A stretch of DNA of 64,000 nt from Caballeronia udeis (GCF_001544555.2 NZ_FCOK02000005.1:62001-126000), one strand, 5' to 3'; shown: positions 53,716-63,709, numbered from the stretch's first letter. Made by a program: numbers and translations. Notes: generated by a model not told the origin, from the letters alone.

Positions 53716-54423
53716 ATGACCCTTCGCAATAACGGCACTCCCCCCGCACTCGAATGTCGCGGCTTGAGCAAGGCATACGGCGCCGGCCGCGTGCTGCTGG
53801 CCAGCCTCGACTTCACGCTCGATCCCGGGGAGTTCGTCGCGATCATGGGCGACTCGGGCGTTGGCAAGTCGACGCTTTTGAACCTGATTGCGGGCCTCGA
53901 TCAAGCCGACAGCGGCGACGTGCTGATCGACGGCACGTCAATCTCCAGTCTCGACGATAACGCCGCCACTCGCCTTCGGCGGCAAAAACTCGGCTTCGTG
54001 TTCCAGGCATTTCACGTCCTGCCGCATCTGACGCTGGTTCAAAATGTCGCGCTTCCGCTATTGCTCAACAACACGCCGCCGGCTCGCGCGCTCGACTTGC
54101 TGGACGCCGTGGGCCTGGGCGGACGGGGTGACGACTTCCCACGGCAACTATCGGGCGGAGAGCTGCAACGTGTAGCAATCGCTCGCGCGCTTGTGCATCG
54201 GCCGACGCTGATCCTGGCCGATGAACCCACCGGCAACCTGGACCCCGAGACCGCGCATGAAGTACTCTCGTTGTTCCGCGCGGAGATCAAGGCGAACGGC
54301 GCCGCTGCGATCATGGTGACGCACTCCATGGCGGCCGCCGCCAGCGCGGACCGGATACTTGTCCTGAGCGAGCATGGGCTGCATGCCGCGCAACCCGCGC
54401 AATCCGCTGGGGAGCATCAGTGA
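53716..54423 (+). CDS. attE: ABC transporter ATP-binding protein, AttE/LolD-MacB type
   Basis: A 235-residue ATPase of the LolD/MacB group. It has Walker [11 protein letters not shown]-loop [13 protein letters not shown], signature [15 protein letters not shown], Walker [15 protein letters not shown] and switch His [14 protein letters not shown] 53716 starts the conserved domain; upstream frame is not used. It overlaps the permease gene by 4 bases. These ATPases drive mechanotransmission or lipoprotein/lipid extraction rather than bulk import. It is 110 bases after the lptD-like gene. Confidence 0.85.
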   Translation: MTLRNNGTPPALECRGLSKAYGAGRVLLASLDFTLDPGEFVAIMGDSGVGKSTLLNLIAGLDQADSGDVLIDGTSISSLDDNAATRLRRQKLGFVFQAFHVLPHLTLVQNVALPLLLNNTPPARALDLLDAVGLGGRGDDFPRQLSGGELQRVAIARALVHRPTLILADEPTGNLDPETAHEVLSLFRAEIKANGAAAIMVTHSMAAAASADRILVLSEHGLHAAQPAQSAGEHQ

Positions 54424-56990
54424 GCGCGCGCGTGACCGAACCCTCGCAACGCATTGCAGGCGGCCGGCTCCTCGCACGCTGGCTGCTCGGCGCGGAGTGG
54501 CGCAGTCATCCGGCGCGCGCGATTGTCGCCATAGCAACCATTGCGCTGGGCGTGGCGCTCGGCTATGCCGTGCAGCTCATCAACAGTGCGGCATTCAACG
54601 AGTTTTCCGCAGCCGCCAAGAGTCTTTCCGGCGAGGCCGACTTGCAGGTCCGCGGCGCGCAGCCCACCTTCGATGAACAGTGGTATCCGCGTCTTGCAAC
54701 AACACCGGGCGTCGCTTTAGCCAGCCCCGTGCTGGACCTGGACGTCACCTTGCCCGGCCAGACCGCCTCGTTGAAAGTGCTTGGCATCGATGTGTTCAGG
54801 GCGAGCCGGATCACGCCGGAGCTGATCGGCGTGCCGTCCGCGCAGCGTCCTCTCGATACGCTTTCCGACGACGCGATCTTCCTCTCGCCCGCTGCGCAGC
54901 AGTGGCTTCACGCGGCGCCCGGCGAGCACATCGCGCTGCTTAGCGGGACGTCGAGCGTGCGCTTTCGGGTGGCCGGCGGTTTGGTCAGGACGCGGCCGGG
55001 GCAACGCGTCGCGGTGATGGATATTGCCGCCGCCCAGTGGCGTTTCGGACTCGAGGGGAAACTATCGCGCATCGACTTGCAACTACAACGCGGTGTTGAC
55101 CGGGAACGCTTCAAGCGCGAGTTGCAGGAGCGGCTTGGCAGTCAACTGGTGGTAGCTGAAACGCGCGACGATGAAAACCGCACCGACCGCCTCTCTCGCG
55201 CGTATCGCATCAACATGAACGTGCTCGCGCTGGTCGCGCTTTTCACCGGCGCGTTCCTGGTGTTTTCGACCCAGGCGCTGGCGGTCGTCCGACGCCGCGC
55301 GCAGTTCGCAATGCTCCGCGTATTGGGCTATACGCGCGGCCAGCTTCTCCGCCAGATCCTCGTGGAAGGCGCGCTGCTCGGGGTACTCGGTTCCATGCTC
55401 GGTCTCGCGCTGGGCTACGCGCTGTCGACCATTGCGCTGCGTTTTTTTGGCAGCGACCTGGGCGGCGGCTACTTTCCCGGCGTGCAGCCTCATGTCGGTT
55501 TCGAGCCTGTTGCGACCGCCCTATTCCTTGCGCTGGGTATCGTCGTGTCCGTGCTCGGCAGTCTCGTCCCGGCGCTGGAGGCAGCCCGTGCAAGGCCGGC
55601 GGCTGCCCTTAAGGCCGGCAGTGAAGAAGGCGCACTGGCGCGGCTGGCAACACCCTGGCCGGCGGTGGTTTGCCTCGCCGTCGCGGGAATACTGGCGCTC
55701 TTGCCGCCCTTATTCGATGTCCCCATCCTCGGTTATCTTGCGGTCGCGCTGCTGCTGGTTGGCGGTATCGCATTGATGCCGCGTTGCACGGCCATTGTGT
55801 TCACCCTGCTCAGCCGATGGCGTATGAAACGCCGTACGCGCGCTGTGGCGACGCTGGCGCTCGCACGCCTCGCGAATGCCCCTGGGCAGGCATCCATCGC
55901 CATGGGCGGGGTTCTGTCGAGTTTTGCGCTGATTGTCGCGATGGCCATCATGGTCGCGAGCTTCCGTGTCTCCGTCGATGAATGGCTGACTCACCTGCTG
56001 TCAGCCGACCTGTATGTTCGCGTCGCGGCCAATGGCGACACAGCGAGTCTGAGTCCCGGGGAACAAGCGGCAATAGCCGCGACGCCCGGGATCAGGCACG
56101 CCGCATTCACCCGCACGTCGCATCTCACGCTCGACCCCGCGCGCCCGGCGGTAGCCGTGCTCGCGCGCGACATCGACGCAGCCGATCCCGGCGCCGCCAT
56201 GCAGATGACCGGCCCCGTGCTTCCGCCGTCCGCCCTGCAGGCTGGCGAGACCCCCATATGGGTCTCGGAAGCGATGGTCGACTTGTATCGATACAAGCTG
56301 GGAGAAAGGCTTAAGTTGTCTATCGGCACACAGGGCGGGACGTTCGTCGTAGCCGGTGTGTGGCGCGATTACGTGCGCCAGACGGGCGCGATCACGCTAA
56401 GGCTTGCCGACTACCGGCGCCTGACAGGAGACACGGGCGCCACTGACGCCGCCCTCACCGTGGACCGCGGTGCAAGCGTGGAAGACCTCATCGCCAGCCT
56501 GCGCAAACTGCCCTTCGGCGCCGCGATGCAGTTCGCCGAACCCGGCGAGATCCGTGCCCGGACCCTGACCATTTTCGACCGGAGCTTCGCGGTGACTTAT
56601 CTGCTGGAAGCGGTGGCCATTGTCATCGGGTTGTTCGGCGTGGCGGCAACGTTCTCCGCGCAGACACTCGCTCGCGCGCGCGAGTTCGGCATGTTGCGGC
56701 ACGTCGGCGTGACGCGTCGTCAGGTGCTCGCGATCCTCGCGGCGGAAGCCGGTTTGCTGACTGCGCTCGGCATTGCGGTAGGTTTCATTCTGGGCTGGGC
56801 GATCAGTCTGATCCTGGTGTTTGTCGTTAATCCGCAGTCGTTCCACTGGAGCATGTCGATGCATATCCCATGGCATATGGTGAGCACGGTGGCCCTTGTC
56901 ATGCTGATCTCGTCGTGTGCCACAGCGGTGGTCGCGGGACGCAAGGCGGTGTCGCTCGATGCCGTGCGCGCAGTGAAGGAGGACTGGTGA
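54420..56990 (+). CDS. FtsX-family ABC permease, AttF/AttG fusion-type
   Basis: An 856-residue inner-membrane protein with two FtsX modules. An N-terminal membrane helix (AIVAIATIALGVALGYAVQL) is followed by a ~200-residue periplasmic domain. Membrane helices at ~265-475 include the first FtsX block (AMLRVLGYTRGQLLRQILVE). A second helix (~505-525), a second periplasmic domain and the final three-helix block with GMLRHVGVTRRQVLAILAAE come next. This duplicated layout is typical of lipoprotein/lipid-related ABC permeases. It overlaps attE by 4 bases and attH by 1 base. Substrate unknown. Confidence 0.83.
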   Translation: MSARVTEPSQRIAGGRLLARWLLGAEWRSHPARAIVAIATIALGVALGYAVQLINSAAFNEFSAAAKSLSGEADLQVRGAQPTFDEQWYPRLATTPGVALASPVLDLDVTLPGQTASLKVLGIDVFRASRITPELIGVPSAQRPLDTLSDDAIFLSPAAQQWLHAAPGEHIALLSGTSSVRFRVAGGLVRTRPGQRVAVMDIAAAQWRFGLEGKLSRIDLQLQRGVDRERFKRELQERLGSQLVVAETRDDENRTDRLSRAYRINMNVLALVALFTGAFLVFSTQALAVVRRRAQFAMLRVLGYTRGQLLRQILVEGALLGVLGSMLGLALGYALSTIALRFFGSDLGGGYFPGVQPHVGFEPVATALFLALGIVVSVLGSLVPALEAARARPAAALKAGSEEGALARLATPWPAVVCLAVAGILALLPPLFDVPILGYLAVALLLVGGIALMPRCTAIVFTLLSRWRMKRRTRAVATLALARLANAPGQASIAMGGVLSSFALIVAMAIMVASFRVSVDEWLTHLLSADLYVRVAANGDTASLSPGEQAAIAATPGIRHAAFTRTSHLTLDPARPAVAVLARDIDAADPGAAMQMTGPVLPPSALQAGETPIWVSEAMVDLYRYKLGERLKLSIGTQGGTFVVAGVWRDYVRQTGAITLRLADYRRLTGDTGATDAALTVDRGASVEDLIASLRKLPFGAAMQFAEPGEIRARTLTIFDRSFAVTYLLEAVAIVIGLFGVAATFSAQTLARAREFGMLRHVGVTRRQVLAILAAEAGLLTALGIAVGFILGWAISLILVFVVNPQSFHWSMSMHIPWHMVSTVALVMLISSCATAVVAGRKAVSLDAVRAVKEDW

Positions 56991-58114
56991 TGCGTGGTCT
57001 TCCAAGGAGTCTGAACAGAGCCTGGCGATGGGCCATGATGGCGTGCGCTTGCTGCATGATCAGCGCGCCCTCCCTGGCGGCGGAGTTCGCCACGGTCACG
57101 CCGGATCATCCGCTGGTTTTTCCTCAGGATACCGGCGCACATCCGGCCTTTCGCACCGAGTGGTGGTACGCAACGGGTTGGCTCAATCAACCGGATGGCA
57201 AGCCGCTCGGTTTCCAGATCACGTTCTTTCGCTCGGCGACCGGACATGATCCCGCGGACCCGGGTGCGTTCGCGCCGTCGCAGTTGATCATCGCTCATGC
57301 GGCGCTCAGCGAGCCTTCACTGGGACGACTTGTGCACGACCAGAAGATTGCGCGTCAGGGTTTTGGTCTCGCTTATGCAAAAACGGATTACACCGACGTC
57401 AAGCTCGACGCCTGGCATCTCGTGCGTGCAGCCGATGGTCACTACACCGTCACAGTCAATGCCGCCGATTTCACGCTGAACCTGTCGCTCACGCCGACTC
57501 AGGAACCCCTGCTGCAAGGCGACAACGGTTACTCGCGCAAAGGTCCCTTGGCCGAGCAAGCGAGTTACTACTACAGCGAACCTCAACTGCGCGTGAGCGG
57601 CAAGGTCACGCGTGCTTCCAACACGAGCGGCAAGGCCGGCCTTAGTACGGCAGTGACCGGCTCCGCGTGGCTGGATCACGAATGGTCAAGCACGGTGCTT
57701 AGCAGCGATGCCGCGGGATGGGACTGGCTAGGCGCCAATTTGTCGGACGGATCGGCGTTGATGGCGTTCAAGGTGCGCGGACAAAACGGCGGGACTGTCT
57801 GGTCACACGCGGCGCTTCGTGACGGAAGCGGGCGCGTGACTGCGTTCGATGGGGATCAGGTCGATTTCGTGCCGCGCCGGACGTGGCGCTCGCCACGCAC
57901 TGGCACGTCGTATCCAGTATCGGAGACAGTCAGGACCGGCGCACTCACGTGGCAACTCGACCCGTTGATGGACGATCAGGAACTCGACTCCAGTCAGTCG
58001 ACGGGCGCGGTGTATTGGGAGGGAGCGGTATGGGTGCGTCGTGACGGCAAGACACTCGGTCACGGTTACCTGGAACTGACCGGATACGGGAAGACGTTGA
58101 AGCTGGAAAGATAG
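56990..58114 (+). CDS. attH: AttH/CrtC-like lipocalin-fold protein
   Basis: A 374-residue exported protein. The signal peptide runs to about residue 31 (WAMMACACCMISAPSLAAEF). Conserved family segments are AFRTEWWYATGWLNQPDGKP, LGFQITFFRS and the second-half GSAWLDHEWSSTVLSSDAAGWDWLG. These mark the AttH/carotenoid 1,2-hydratase-like double-lipocalin fold. ATG 56990 overlaps the permease stop (TGATG). In attEFGH operons of other proteobacteria this protein is exported and thought to handle a lipid; its reaction is unknown. It is probably the periplasmic partner of the AttE/F transporter here. Confidence 0.83.
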   Translation: MRGLPRSLNRAWRWAMMACACCMISAPSLAAEFATVTPDHPLVFPQDTGAHPAFRTEWWYATGWLNQPDGKPLGFQITFFRSATGHDPADPGAFAPSQLIIAHAALSEPSLGRLVHDQKIARQGFGLAYAKTDYTDVKLDAWHLVRAADGHYTVTVNAADFTLNLSLTPTQEPLLQGDNGYSRKGPLAEQASYYYSEPQLRVSGKVTRASNTSGKAGLSTAVTGSAWLDHEWSSTVLSSDAAGWDWLGANLSDGSALMAFKVRGQNGGTVWSHAALRDGSGRVTAFDGDQVDFVPRRTWRSPRTGTSYPVSETVRTGALTWQLDPLMDDQELDSSQSTGAVYWEGAVWVRRDGKTLGHGYLELTGYGKTLKLER

Positions 58115-58189
58115 TCACGTCAAGCAGTGTCATTCAAAACAATGTGACAGGAGCATGACGCGGCGCAGATTTAAAAGCCGCGAGATCAT

Positions 58190-58230
58190 GCTGGCACGCC
58201 ATACCTATGCAAGCGCATACGCGTGCCAGC
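58190..58230. terminator. long inverted repeat between converging genes
   Basis: Arms GCTGGCACGC (58190-58199) and GCGTGCCAGC (58221-58230) are perfect, with an inner TATGC/GCATA stem (58206-58219). There is no T-run. The position between attH and the DUF3597-type gene suggests a transcription end. Confidence 0.5.
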
Positions 58231-58255
58231 CGTCGCCTCAGGGGCGACGCGAAGC

Positions 58256-58654
58256 TTAGCCCTTCAAGCTGTCAGGCACCTTCCCGCCATTGGCCGCAAG
58301 CTGCTCCATCACGGCTTTATGCAGCCAGATGTTCATCGATGCGGAGTCGTTGGTGTCGCCGGTATAGTGCAGCTCGCCAGCCAGTTCCTTGCGAGCACCG
58401 AGGCTGCTGTCGAGGCCGAGCAATTTCATCAAATCGACAATGGATGTCCTCCAGTTCAATTGCTCCGACGTATTCGCCTGCATGGCGGTCAGGACTGCTT
58501 CGACATCCACGGGTTCCGCGGCCGGTGCTGCAGCAGCGTCAGGCGCCGCGGTTGGATCCGCCGCAGGAGGCGCGGCCGGATCGGCGGCAGGCGCTGTATT
58601 CGCGGGATGGCTTGAAGGGAAGATCTTGCTCAGGATCGTGCCAAAAATGCTCAT
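58256..58654 (-). CDS. DUF3597-family protein
   Basis: A 132-residue protein starting MSIFGTILSKIFPSSHP, a start typical of DUF3597. A Pro/Ala-rich linker (about 18-48) is followed by a small helical domain (VDVEAVLTAMQANTSEQLNW, RTSIVDLMKLLGLDSSLGAR, KELAGELHYTGDTNDSASMN). AAGGGA precedes ATG 58654; the longer frame upstream is rejected. Function unknown. Confidence 0.85.
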   Translation of the reverse strand: MSIFGTILSKIFPSSHPANTAPAADPAAPPAADPTAAPDAAAAPAAEPVDVEAVLTAMQANTSEQLNWRTSIVDLMKLLGLDSSLGARKELAGELHYTGDTNDSASMNIWLHKAVMEQLAANGGKVPDSLKG

Positions 58655-59025
58655 GATGTTTATCCCTTGGTCGACGTGGTCAACGACGTTATGAAGCAGC
58701 GCGTTCGCCGCTTCGTGGAGCCGCCGCGCAAGACACGTTCCCGCTACAGTCAATGCTTATGTCGCGAGTCCGGCGCACGGCCGCAAAGACATTGTAGGCG
58801 ATCGATCGTGTTGAAAATGCCCTGACATGGAAAAGCCGCCACGCGCGCAGGATACTGTTTCCACAACACGCGTATAACACCGCATTCGTTTCTGTTTCTG
58901 TTGCTACTTCTGCTACTGCACAGGGTTGGATCCTTGCACCTGCATCGACAGAATTTCGTCATCAATCGACGTCGCCCCACAAATGTTTAAACTAGTGCCT
59001 TCAACTCTTTCGACCTCAACTCATC
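58655..59025. other. divergent intergenic region
   Basis: It holds promoters for the DUF3597-type gene and the Crp-family gene. No RNA gene or small protein is supported. A CTGTTTCTGTTGCTACTTCT pyrimidine-rich stretch lies near 58892-58911. Confidence 0.35.
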
Positions 59026-59718
59026 ATGCCGCTGTCCATTGAGTTTCAGAGCTTCATATCACGCTCTGCCTGGTCAACCAATTTGACAGATGAGCAACTC
59101 ACTCGCGTCTATATGGATGCCTATCAGCGATCGTATTCTGCTGGTGCCCTGATCTGTCACAGAGGTGATCCTGCGGATCAGTGGCTTGGCGTCATTGAAG
59201 GATTGGTGAAAGTCGATACAGTCTCCAAAGGAGGACGGTCCACAACGTTCGCCGGCGTACCAGCGGGCTCCTGGTTTGGGGAAGGATCTGTATTGAAAGA
59301 TGAGCCTCGACCATACGCGGTGATAGCGCTGCGCGACAGCGAAGTCGCATTTATCCCACGTAGCACGTTTGAGTGGCTGATTGACAATAGCCACTCGTTC
59401 AGTCGATTTGTCATTGATCAGCTAAATGCACGGTGCGCGTACTACGTTGGTCTGGTTGCAAACCTCCGTTTGAATAAGGCGTCCGCAAGAGTCGCTTTCT
59501 GTCTCGCTGAATTATTCAATCCGCAACTCTTCAACGCTACTGATCCGACGCGAGGTCTTTCGCAAGAGGAAATTGGACGTCTGTCCGGGCTTTCCAGGCA
59601 GAATACGAACCGGGCATTGCATGACCTTGCTGACGCGGGGCTATTGATGATCGAATACGGTTCAGTTCGAATTCTCGATCTGCAAGGACTTCAAGACTTC
59701 GCGCACTCTGAAGATTGA
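59026..59718 (+). CDS. Crp/Fnr-family transcriptional regulator
   Basis: A 230-residue regulator with an N-terminal cyclic-nucleotide-binding-like beta-roll (ICHRGDPADQWLGVIEGLVK, GSWFGEGSVLKDEPRPYAVI) and a C-terminal winged helix (LSQEEIGRLSGLSRQNTNRA). The N-terminal cysteine cluster of Fnr is absent, so oxygen sensing by Fe-S is unlikely. The DNA here is lower in GC than the neighbouring genes. The next gene, on the opposite strand, is an acyl-CoA synthetase, so control of fatty-acid or aromatic-acid use is possible. Confidence 0.82.
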   Translation: MPLSIEFQSFISRSAWSTNLTDEQLTRVYMDAYQRSYSAGALICHRGDPADQWLGVIEGLVKVDTVSKGGRSTTFAGVPAGSWFGEGSVLKDEPRPYAVIALRDSEVAFIPRSTFEWLIDNSHSFSRFVIDQLNARCAYYVGLVANLRLNKASARVAFCLAELFNPQLFNATDPTRGLSQEEIGRLSGLSRQNTNRALHDLADAGLLMIEYGSVRILDLQGLQDFAHSED

Positions 59719-59851
59719 TGACCCTGCTGCTGTACGACATGCCGCAATTGTAAGTGTCGGGTGTCTGTGAGACGCCGCTCAAGATGTTGCTCACGCACGC
59801 GGCACAACCACGGTCACTCCCGTATTCCGAAGGGGGATCCAAAAGCCGCGG

Positions 59852-61507
59852 CTATGCACCAGACAGCTTCGTAATGGCCTCTCGGCTGCCGGCCAGTGCC
59901 CGAAGTCGATACTTTTGAATTTTCCCTGTTCCTGTCTTCGGCAGGACACCGTATACGATCCTGACAGGACACTTGTAGTGAGCGAGTCGCTCGCGACAGA
60001 ACGTAAGAAGCTCACGTTCGGAAGGTTCATTGATACCTCGTCTCAATTCGACAAATGCACAAGGTACTTCACCCCACTTCGCGTCGGGTTGTGCCACCAC
60101 TGCCGCGATGAGTACTGCCGGGTGTTGATGCAATATGTCCTCCACCTCTACCGACGAAACATTTTCTCCACCCGAAATGATTACGTCCTTGGAGCGGTCC
60201 GTGATCTGGATGTATCCGTCTGGATGCACCACGGCAATATCGCCTGTGTGGAACCAGCCTCCCTCGAAGGCGCTTCGGGTAGCCTCCTGGTTCTTCAGAT
60301 AGCCTTTCATTACTACATTGCCACGCAGAAGTATTTCTCCCTCTGTCTTTCCGTTCGCCGGAACCGGCTCAAAAGTGGCAGCGTCCGCGACCCGCATTGC
60401 TTCAAGTCCGGACGTCCGATGACCTTGCCGCGCCTTCAGGCGTGCCTGCTCTTCGTTGGCAAGTGTGAGCCAGTCTGCCTGGATGAAGCAACTGATCGGG
60501 GTACCTGAAGCTTCGGTGATGCCGTAGACGTGCTCGACCTCGAAACCCAGCTCGCTCACAGATTTCAGGACAGTCGCCGGGGGCGGTGAACCCGCGGTGC
60601 GCACGCGAACGCTGCGCGGTAGCGGGCTACGCTCGCTCGCAGGGGTGTCGGCCAGGGCGGCGAGGACGATTGGCGCTGCACAAAAATGATCGACACCGTG
60701 TTCGTGGATGGCCTTGAATATCCCTGCGGCATTAACTTTGCGCAGACAGACATGCGTACCACCAGCTGCTGTGATTGCCCAGGCAAAGCACCATCCGTTG
60801 GCGTGAAACATCGGGAGGATCCAGAGGTACACAGGCCCGCGCGGCACGCCCCAGTCGATCAACTGGAGAGTACTCATAAGGCAGGCACTACGGTGGCTGA
60901 CTACGACTCCTTTCGGGTCGGAAGTCGTTCCGGACGTATAGTTCAACGCAATAGCTTCCCATTCGTCCGCAGGCCATACGCCCTCGAAGTCCGGGTCACC
61001 CTCCCCAAGCAATTGCTCATAATCGAGCGCGCCTATTGAAGCCCCCGGCGGGGCTTCCAGATCGGCGATGTCAATCACGAGCGGCCTGTTTGGAACACGC
61101 TCAAGCGCGTCCGCTGCAAGGGCCGCGAACTCACGATCCACAAAAAGAACCTTACATTCCCCGTGAAGCAGGATGAACCGAATGCCATCGGCGTCCAGTC
61201 TGCAGTTGATCGTGTTGAGCACGGCTCCGCTCAGCGGCACTCCGAAGTGTGCCTCCACCAAGGCGGGGGTATTAGGCGCAATGATCGATACAGTGTCGCC
61301 GCGCTTGACACCTCGCCGGGAGAGCGCACTGGCCAGCCGGCGACAACGGCTACGCGTCATCGCCCATGTCTGCTGCATCGCGCCATGCACGATAGCGACA
61401 CGTTCCGGAAACAATTCGGCGCACCGATCCAGTGAGTGCAGCGGTGTCAGTGGCACATGGTTGGCATCGTTTCGATCGAGACCGCGGTCGTAGATGTTGC
61501 TGGGCAT
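59852..61507 (-). CDS. acyl-CoA synthetase (AMP-forming), medium-chain type
   Basis: A 551-residue adenylate-forming ligase. Core A3 is LNYTSGTTSDPKGVVVSHRS, A5 is VYGITEASG, A7/A8 are GGWFHTGDIAVV and DRSKDVIISGGENVSSVEVE, and the catalytic Lys is in PKTGTGKIQKYRLR. It activates a carboxylic acid to its CoA ester; it is close to AlkK/medium-chain fatty-acid ligases, but aromatic acids are not excluded. GAGGAGA precedes ATG 61507. It diverges from the nitroreductase gene; the 268-base gap probably holds promoters for both. Confidence 0.87.
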   Translation of the reverse strand: MPSNIYDRGLDRNDANHVPLTPLHSLDRCAELFPERVAIVHGAMQQTWAMTRSRCRRLASALSRRGVKRGDTVSIIAPNTPALVEAHFGVPLSGAVLNTINCRLDADGIRFILLHGECKVLFVDREFAALAADALERVPNRPLVIDIADLEAPPGASIGALDYEQLLGEGDPDFEGVWPADEWEAIALNYTSGTTSDPKGVVVSHRSACLMSTLQLIDWGVPRGPVYLWILPMFHANGWCFAWAITAAGGTHVCLRKVNAAGIFKAIHEHGVDHFCAAPIVLAALADTPASERSPLPRSVRVRTAGSPPPATVLKSVSELGFEVEHVYGITEASGTPISCFIQADWLTLANEEQARLKARQGHRTSGLEAMRVADAATFEPVPANGKTEGEILLRGNVVMKGYLKNQEATRSAFEGGWFHTGDIAVVHPDGYIQITDRSKDVIISGGENVSSVEVEDILHQHPAVLIAAVVAQPDAKWGEVPCAFVELRRGINEPSERELLTFCRERLAHYKCPVRIVYGVLPKTGTGKIQKYRLRALAGSREAITKLSGA

Positions 61508-61775
61508 GTTATGTCTCCTCGCCTCAATGTCAAAGTGTTCGGGACGAAAGCACCGCGTAGCGGCAACCGCTGAACAGGAGCGCTCAAACCTCGCGATGGC
61601 ACATCCAATTTATATGTCGCGCCGGCCCGAGACTGTCCCGAACAAGACATTCCTTCCATTCGCGGAGAAACGCTATGGGGTATCGATTGTCATGTTCAAG
61701 ACAACAGGTCCTTTCGTGCCCGGATATTCTTGTCTGCAAGTGAAACGCTGCCGTACGCGGCAGATGGAGTGAGAG

Positions 61776-62501
61776 ATGAAACAACGTGACACACAGCCAC
61801 CGATGGACGCCGATGCGCTACGCACAGCGATCGAATGGGCCATCCTCTCGCGTCGCAGCGTCAGGGCGTTTCTGCCCACGCCCGTTCCGCGAGAAACTGT
61901 GGAGCGGATATTGGACGTAGCGCGCTTCGCTGCCACGGGCGTCAACATCCAGCCCTGGCGCGTATACGTCGCCACAGGACATACAAAAGATCGCATCTGT
62001 GCCGCGATCCAGCGGATCAGGGGTGACTCTGAATCAGACGAGGTATGCACGGACGAATGGGATTATTACCCTCGGGAATGGGTCTCCCCGTATCTTGAAA
62101 GAAAACGAACGGTGGGCTGGAAGCTATATGGAATGCTTGGAATCGAAAAGGGCGACAGGGAGCGCATGAAGGCGCAACACAGCCGCAACTATCAGTTCTT
62201 TGACGCGCCAGTTGGCCTGTTCTTCACCGTCGACCGCGTCCTGCAGCAGGGTAGCCTGCTCGATTACGGCATGTTTCTGCAAAACATCATGGTAGCCGCT
62301 CGCGCCCATGGCTTGAGTACGTGTCCTCAAGCGGCATTCATGAAGTACCACGAGGTCATTTCCGATCAACTTGGGCTGAAGACAAATGAAATGTTTCTCG
62401 TTGGCATGAGCCTTGGATTTTCGGATACCTCGCGCATCGAAAACTCCCTCGTCACAGAGAGAGCCGAGGTTGATTCGTTCACAACGTTTTATTCGGACTA
62501 G
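61776..62501 (+). CDS. nitroreductase-family flavoprotein
   Basis: A 241-residue FMN-dependent protein. The family N-terminus is AILSRRSVRAFLPTPVPRET and FAATGVNIQPWRVYVA. The C-terminal FMN/dimer segment is LLDYGMFLQNIMVAARAHGL. It reduces nitro- or quinone-like compounds or acts as a dehydrogenase; the substrate is unknown. Its place between an acyl-CoA ligase and SDR/thiolase genes suggests a CoA-ester pathway step, perhaps enoyl or aromatic reduction. Start ATG 61776. Confidence 0.82.
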   Translation: MKQRDTQPPMDADALRTAIEWAILSRRSVRAFLPTPVPRETVERILDVARFAATGVNIQPWRVYVATGHTKDRICAAIQRIRGDSESDEVCTDEWDYYPREWVSPYLERKRTVGWKLYGMLGIEKGDRERMKAQHSRNYQFFDAPVGLFFTVDRVLQQGSLLDYGMFLQNIMVAARAHGLSTCPQAAFMKYHEVISDQLGLKTNEMFLVGMSLGFSDTSRIENSLVTERAEVDSFTTFYSD

Positions 62502-62824
62502 CGGCGCACATGGGAAACGAATCCAAACGCCAATCAGTAGCCCGCATATCGCATGCATCGGCGAAGCATCACGCCGACAGGGTCTGATTTGTGTTGGATC
62601 TTGGCGCGCATCGTTGACGAAGTCCCAAGTTGATTCAATTGGACGACGCACGCTGCACTGGCCAGCATGGGCCCGTTTCTCGCATTGAGCCCGCAGTACG
62701 CCCCTCTCACCGCGGCCGAGAGCATCCAGGGTTCGTTAAGAGCGGATCTTTCACGCGTTCGGTACGGCGATGCTTCTTCGCCCGGTGACCCATTAACCTT
62801 CGTATCCTCTGAAAGGAAGTGGAC
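62502..62824. other. intergenic region between nitroreductase and SDR genes
   Basis: No gene is supported. The right end holds the AAAGGAAG ribosome site (about 62812-62819) used by the SDR gene. Frames on the minus strand here continue into the SDR gene and are shadows. Confidence 0.4.
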
Positions 62825-63589
62825 GTGCAGATCAAAGACAACGTTTTTGTAGTGACTGGGGCTGGTTCTGGCTTGGGGGCAGCCACTGCGAACATGATCG
62901 TCGGACGGGGCGGCAAGGTCGTCGTGGCGGATATCAACCCCGACGCGGGTGAGGTCGTCGCCAAAAAGCTCGGGTCCAATGCTCGATTCGTTGTCACCGA
63001 CGTCGCTAGCGAACAGAGCGCGAGGGCAACCTTCGCGGCGGCCATGGAGATGGGGCTCCTCCGGGGACTCGTCAATTGTGCAGGCGTTGCTCCCGCCGAA
63101 AAGGTCATCGGCCGTGAGGGAACGCACAAGCTGGACTCGTTCGCCCGGACGATCAATGTCAATCTGATTGGCAGTTTCAACATGATCCGCATTGCTGCGG
63201 AAATGATGAGCGCTTCCCCGCAAGAAGCCTCCGGTGAGCGCGGCGTCATCATCTGCACAGCGTCGGTAGCCGCGTTTGAAGGGCAGGTGGGGCAAACAGC
63301 CTACGCCGCGTCCAAGGGCGGCGTAGTCGCGATGACGTTACCGCTTGCGCGAGAACTCTCCCGCTACGGCATCCGCGTCATGACAATTGCTCCAGGCATC
63401 ATGGAAACCCCGATGCTGCTCAGCATGCCCCCTGAGGTACAGGTCGAGTTGGGCAAAGCGGTGCCGTTTCCAGCCCGAATGGGTAAGCCAGCGGAATACG
63501 CCACTCTGGTGGAACACGTCCTCTTGAACGAATACCTGAACGGCGAGGTCATCCGCCTCGACGGCGCTATGCGTATGGCCGCTAGGTAG
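62825..63589 (+). CDS. SDR-family 3-hydroxyacyl-CoA dehydrogenase (HSD10/type II-like)
   Basis: A 254-residue short-chain dehydrogenase. The NAD motif is VVTGAGSGLGAATANMIVG, the NNAG-like motif is LVNCAGVAPAEK, the catalytic Ser lies in IICTASVAAFEGQVG and Tyr-x3-Lys in QTAYAASKGGVVAMTLPLAR. It resembles 17-beta-HSD10 type hydroxyacyl-CoA dehydrogenases used in branched-chain or aromatic acyl degradation. GTG 62825, six bases after AAAGGAA, is the preferred start (GTG 62819 is in frame). It precedes the thiolase gene by 120 bases. Confidence 0.87.
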   Translation: MQIKDNVFVVTGAGSGLGAATANMIVGRGGKVVVADINPDAGEVVAKKLGSNARFVVTDVASEQSARATFAAAMEMGLLRGLVNCAGVAPAEKVIGREGTHKLDSFARTINVNLIGSFNMIRIAAEMMSASPQEASGERGVIICTASVAAFEGQVGQTAYAASKGGVVAMTLPLARELSRYGIRVMTIAPGIMETPMLLSMPPEVQVELGKAVPFPARMGKPAEYATLVEHVLLNEYLNGEVIRLDGAMRMAAR

Positions 63590-63709
63590 ACGGAGGAGTT
63601 TGCGGCGCCTGTGCGCGATATCGCAGAGAGCGCGATGCCAAACAACGAAAGAATCTGTCTTAATTGCGCGTGCGCATCGCACCGCGTTGACACTGGAGGT
63701 AACGGAATC

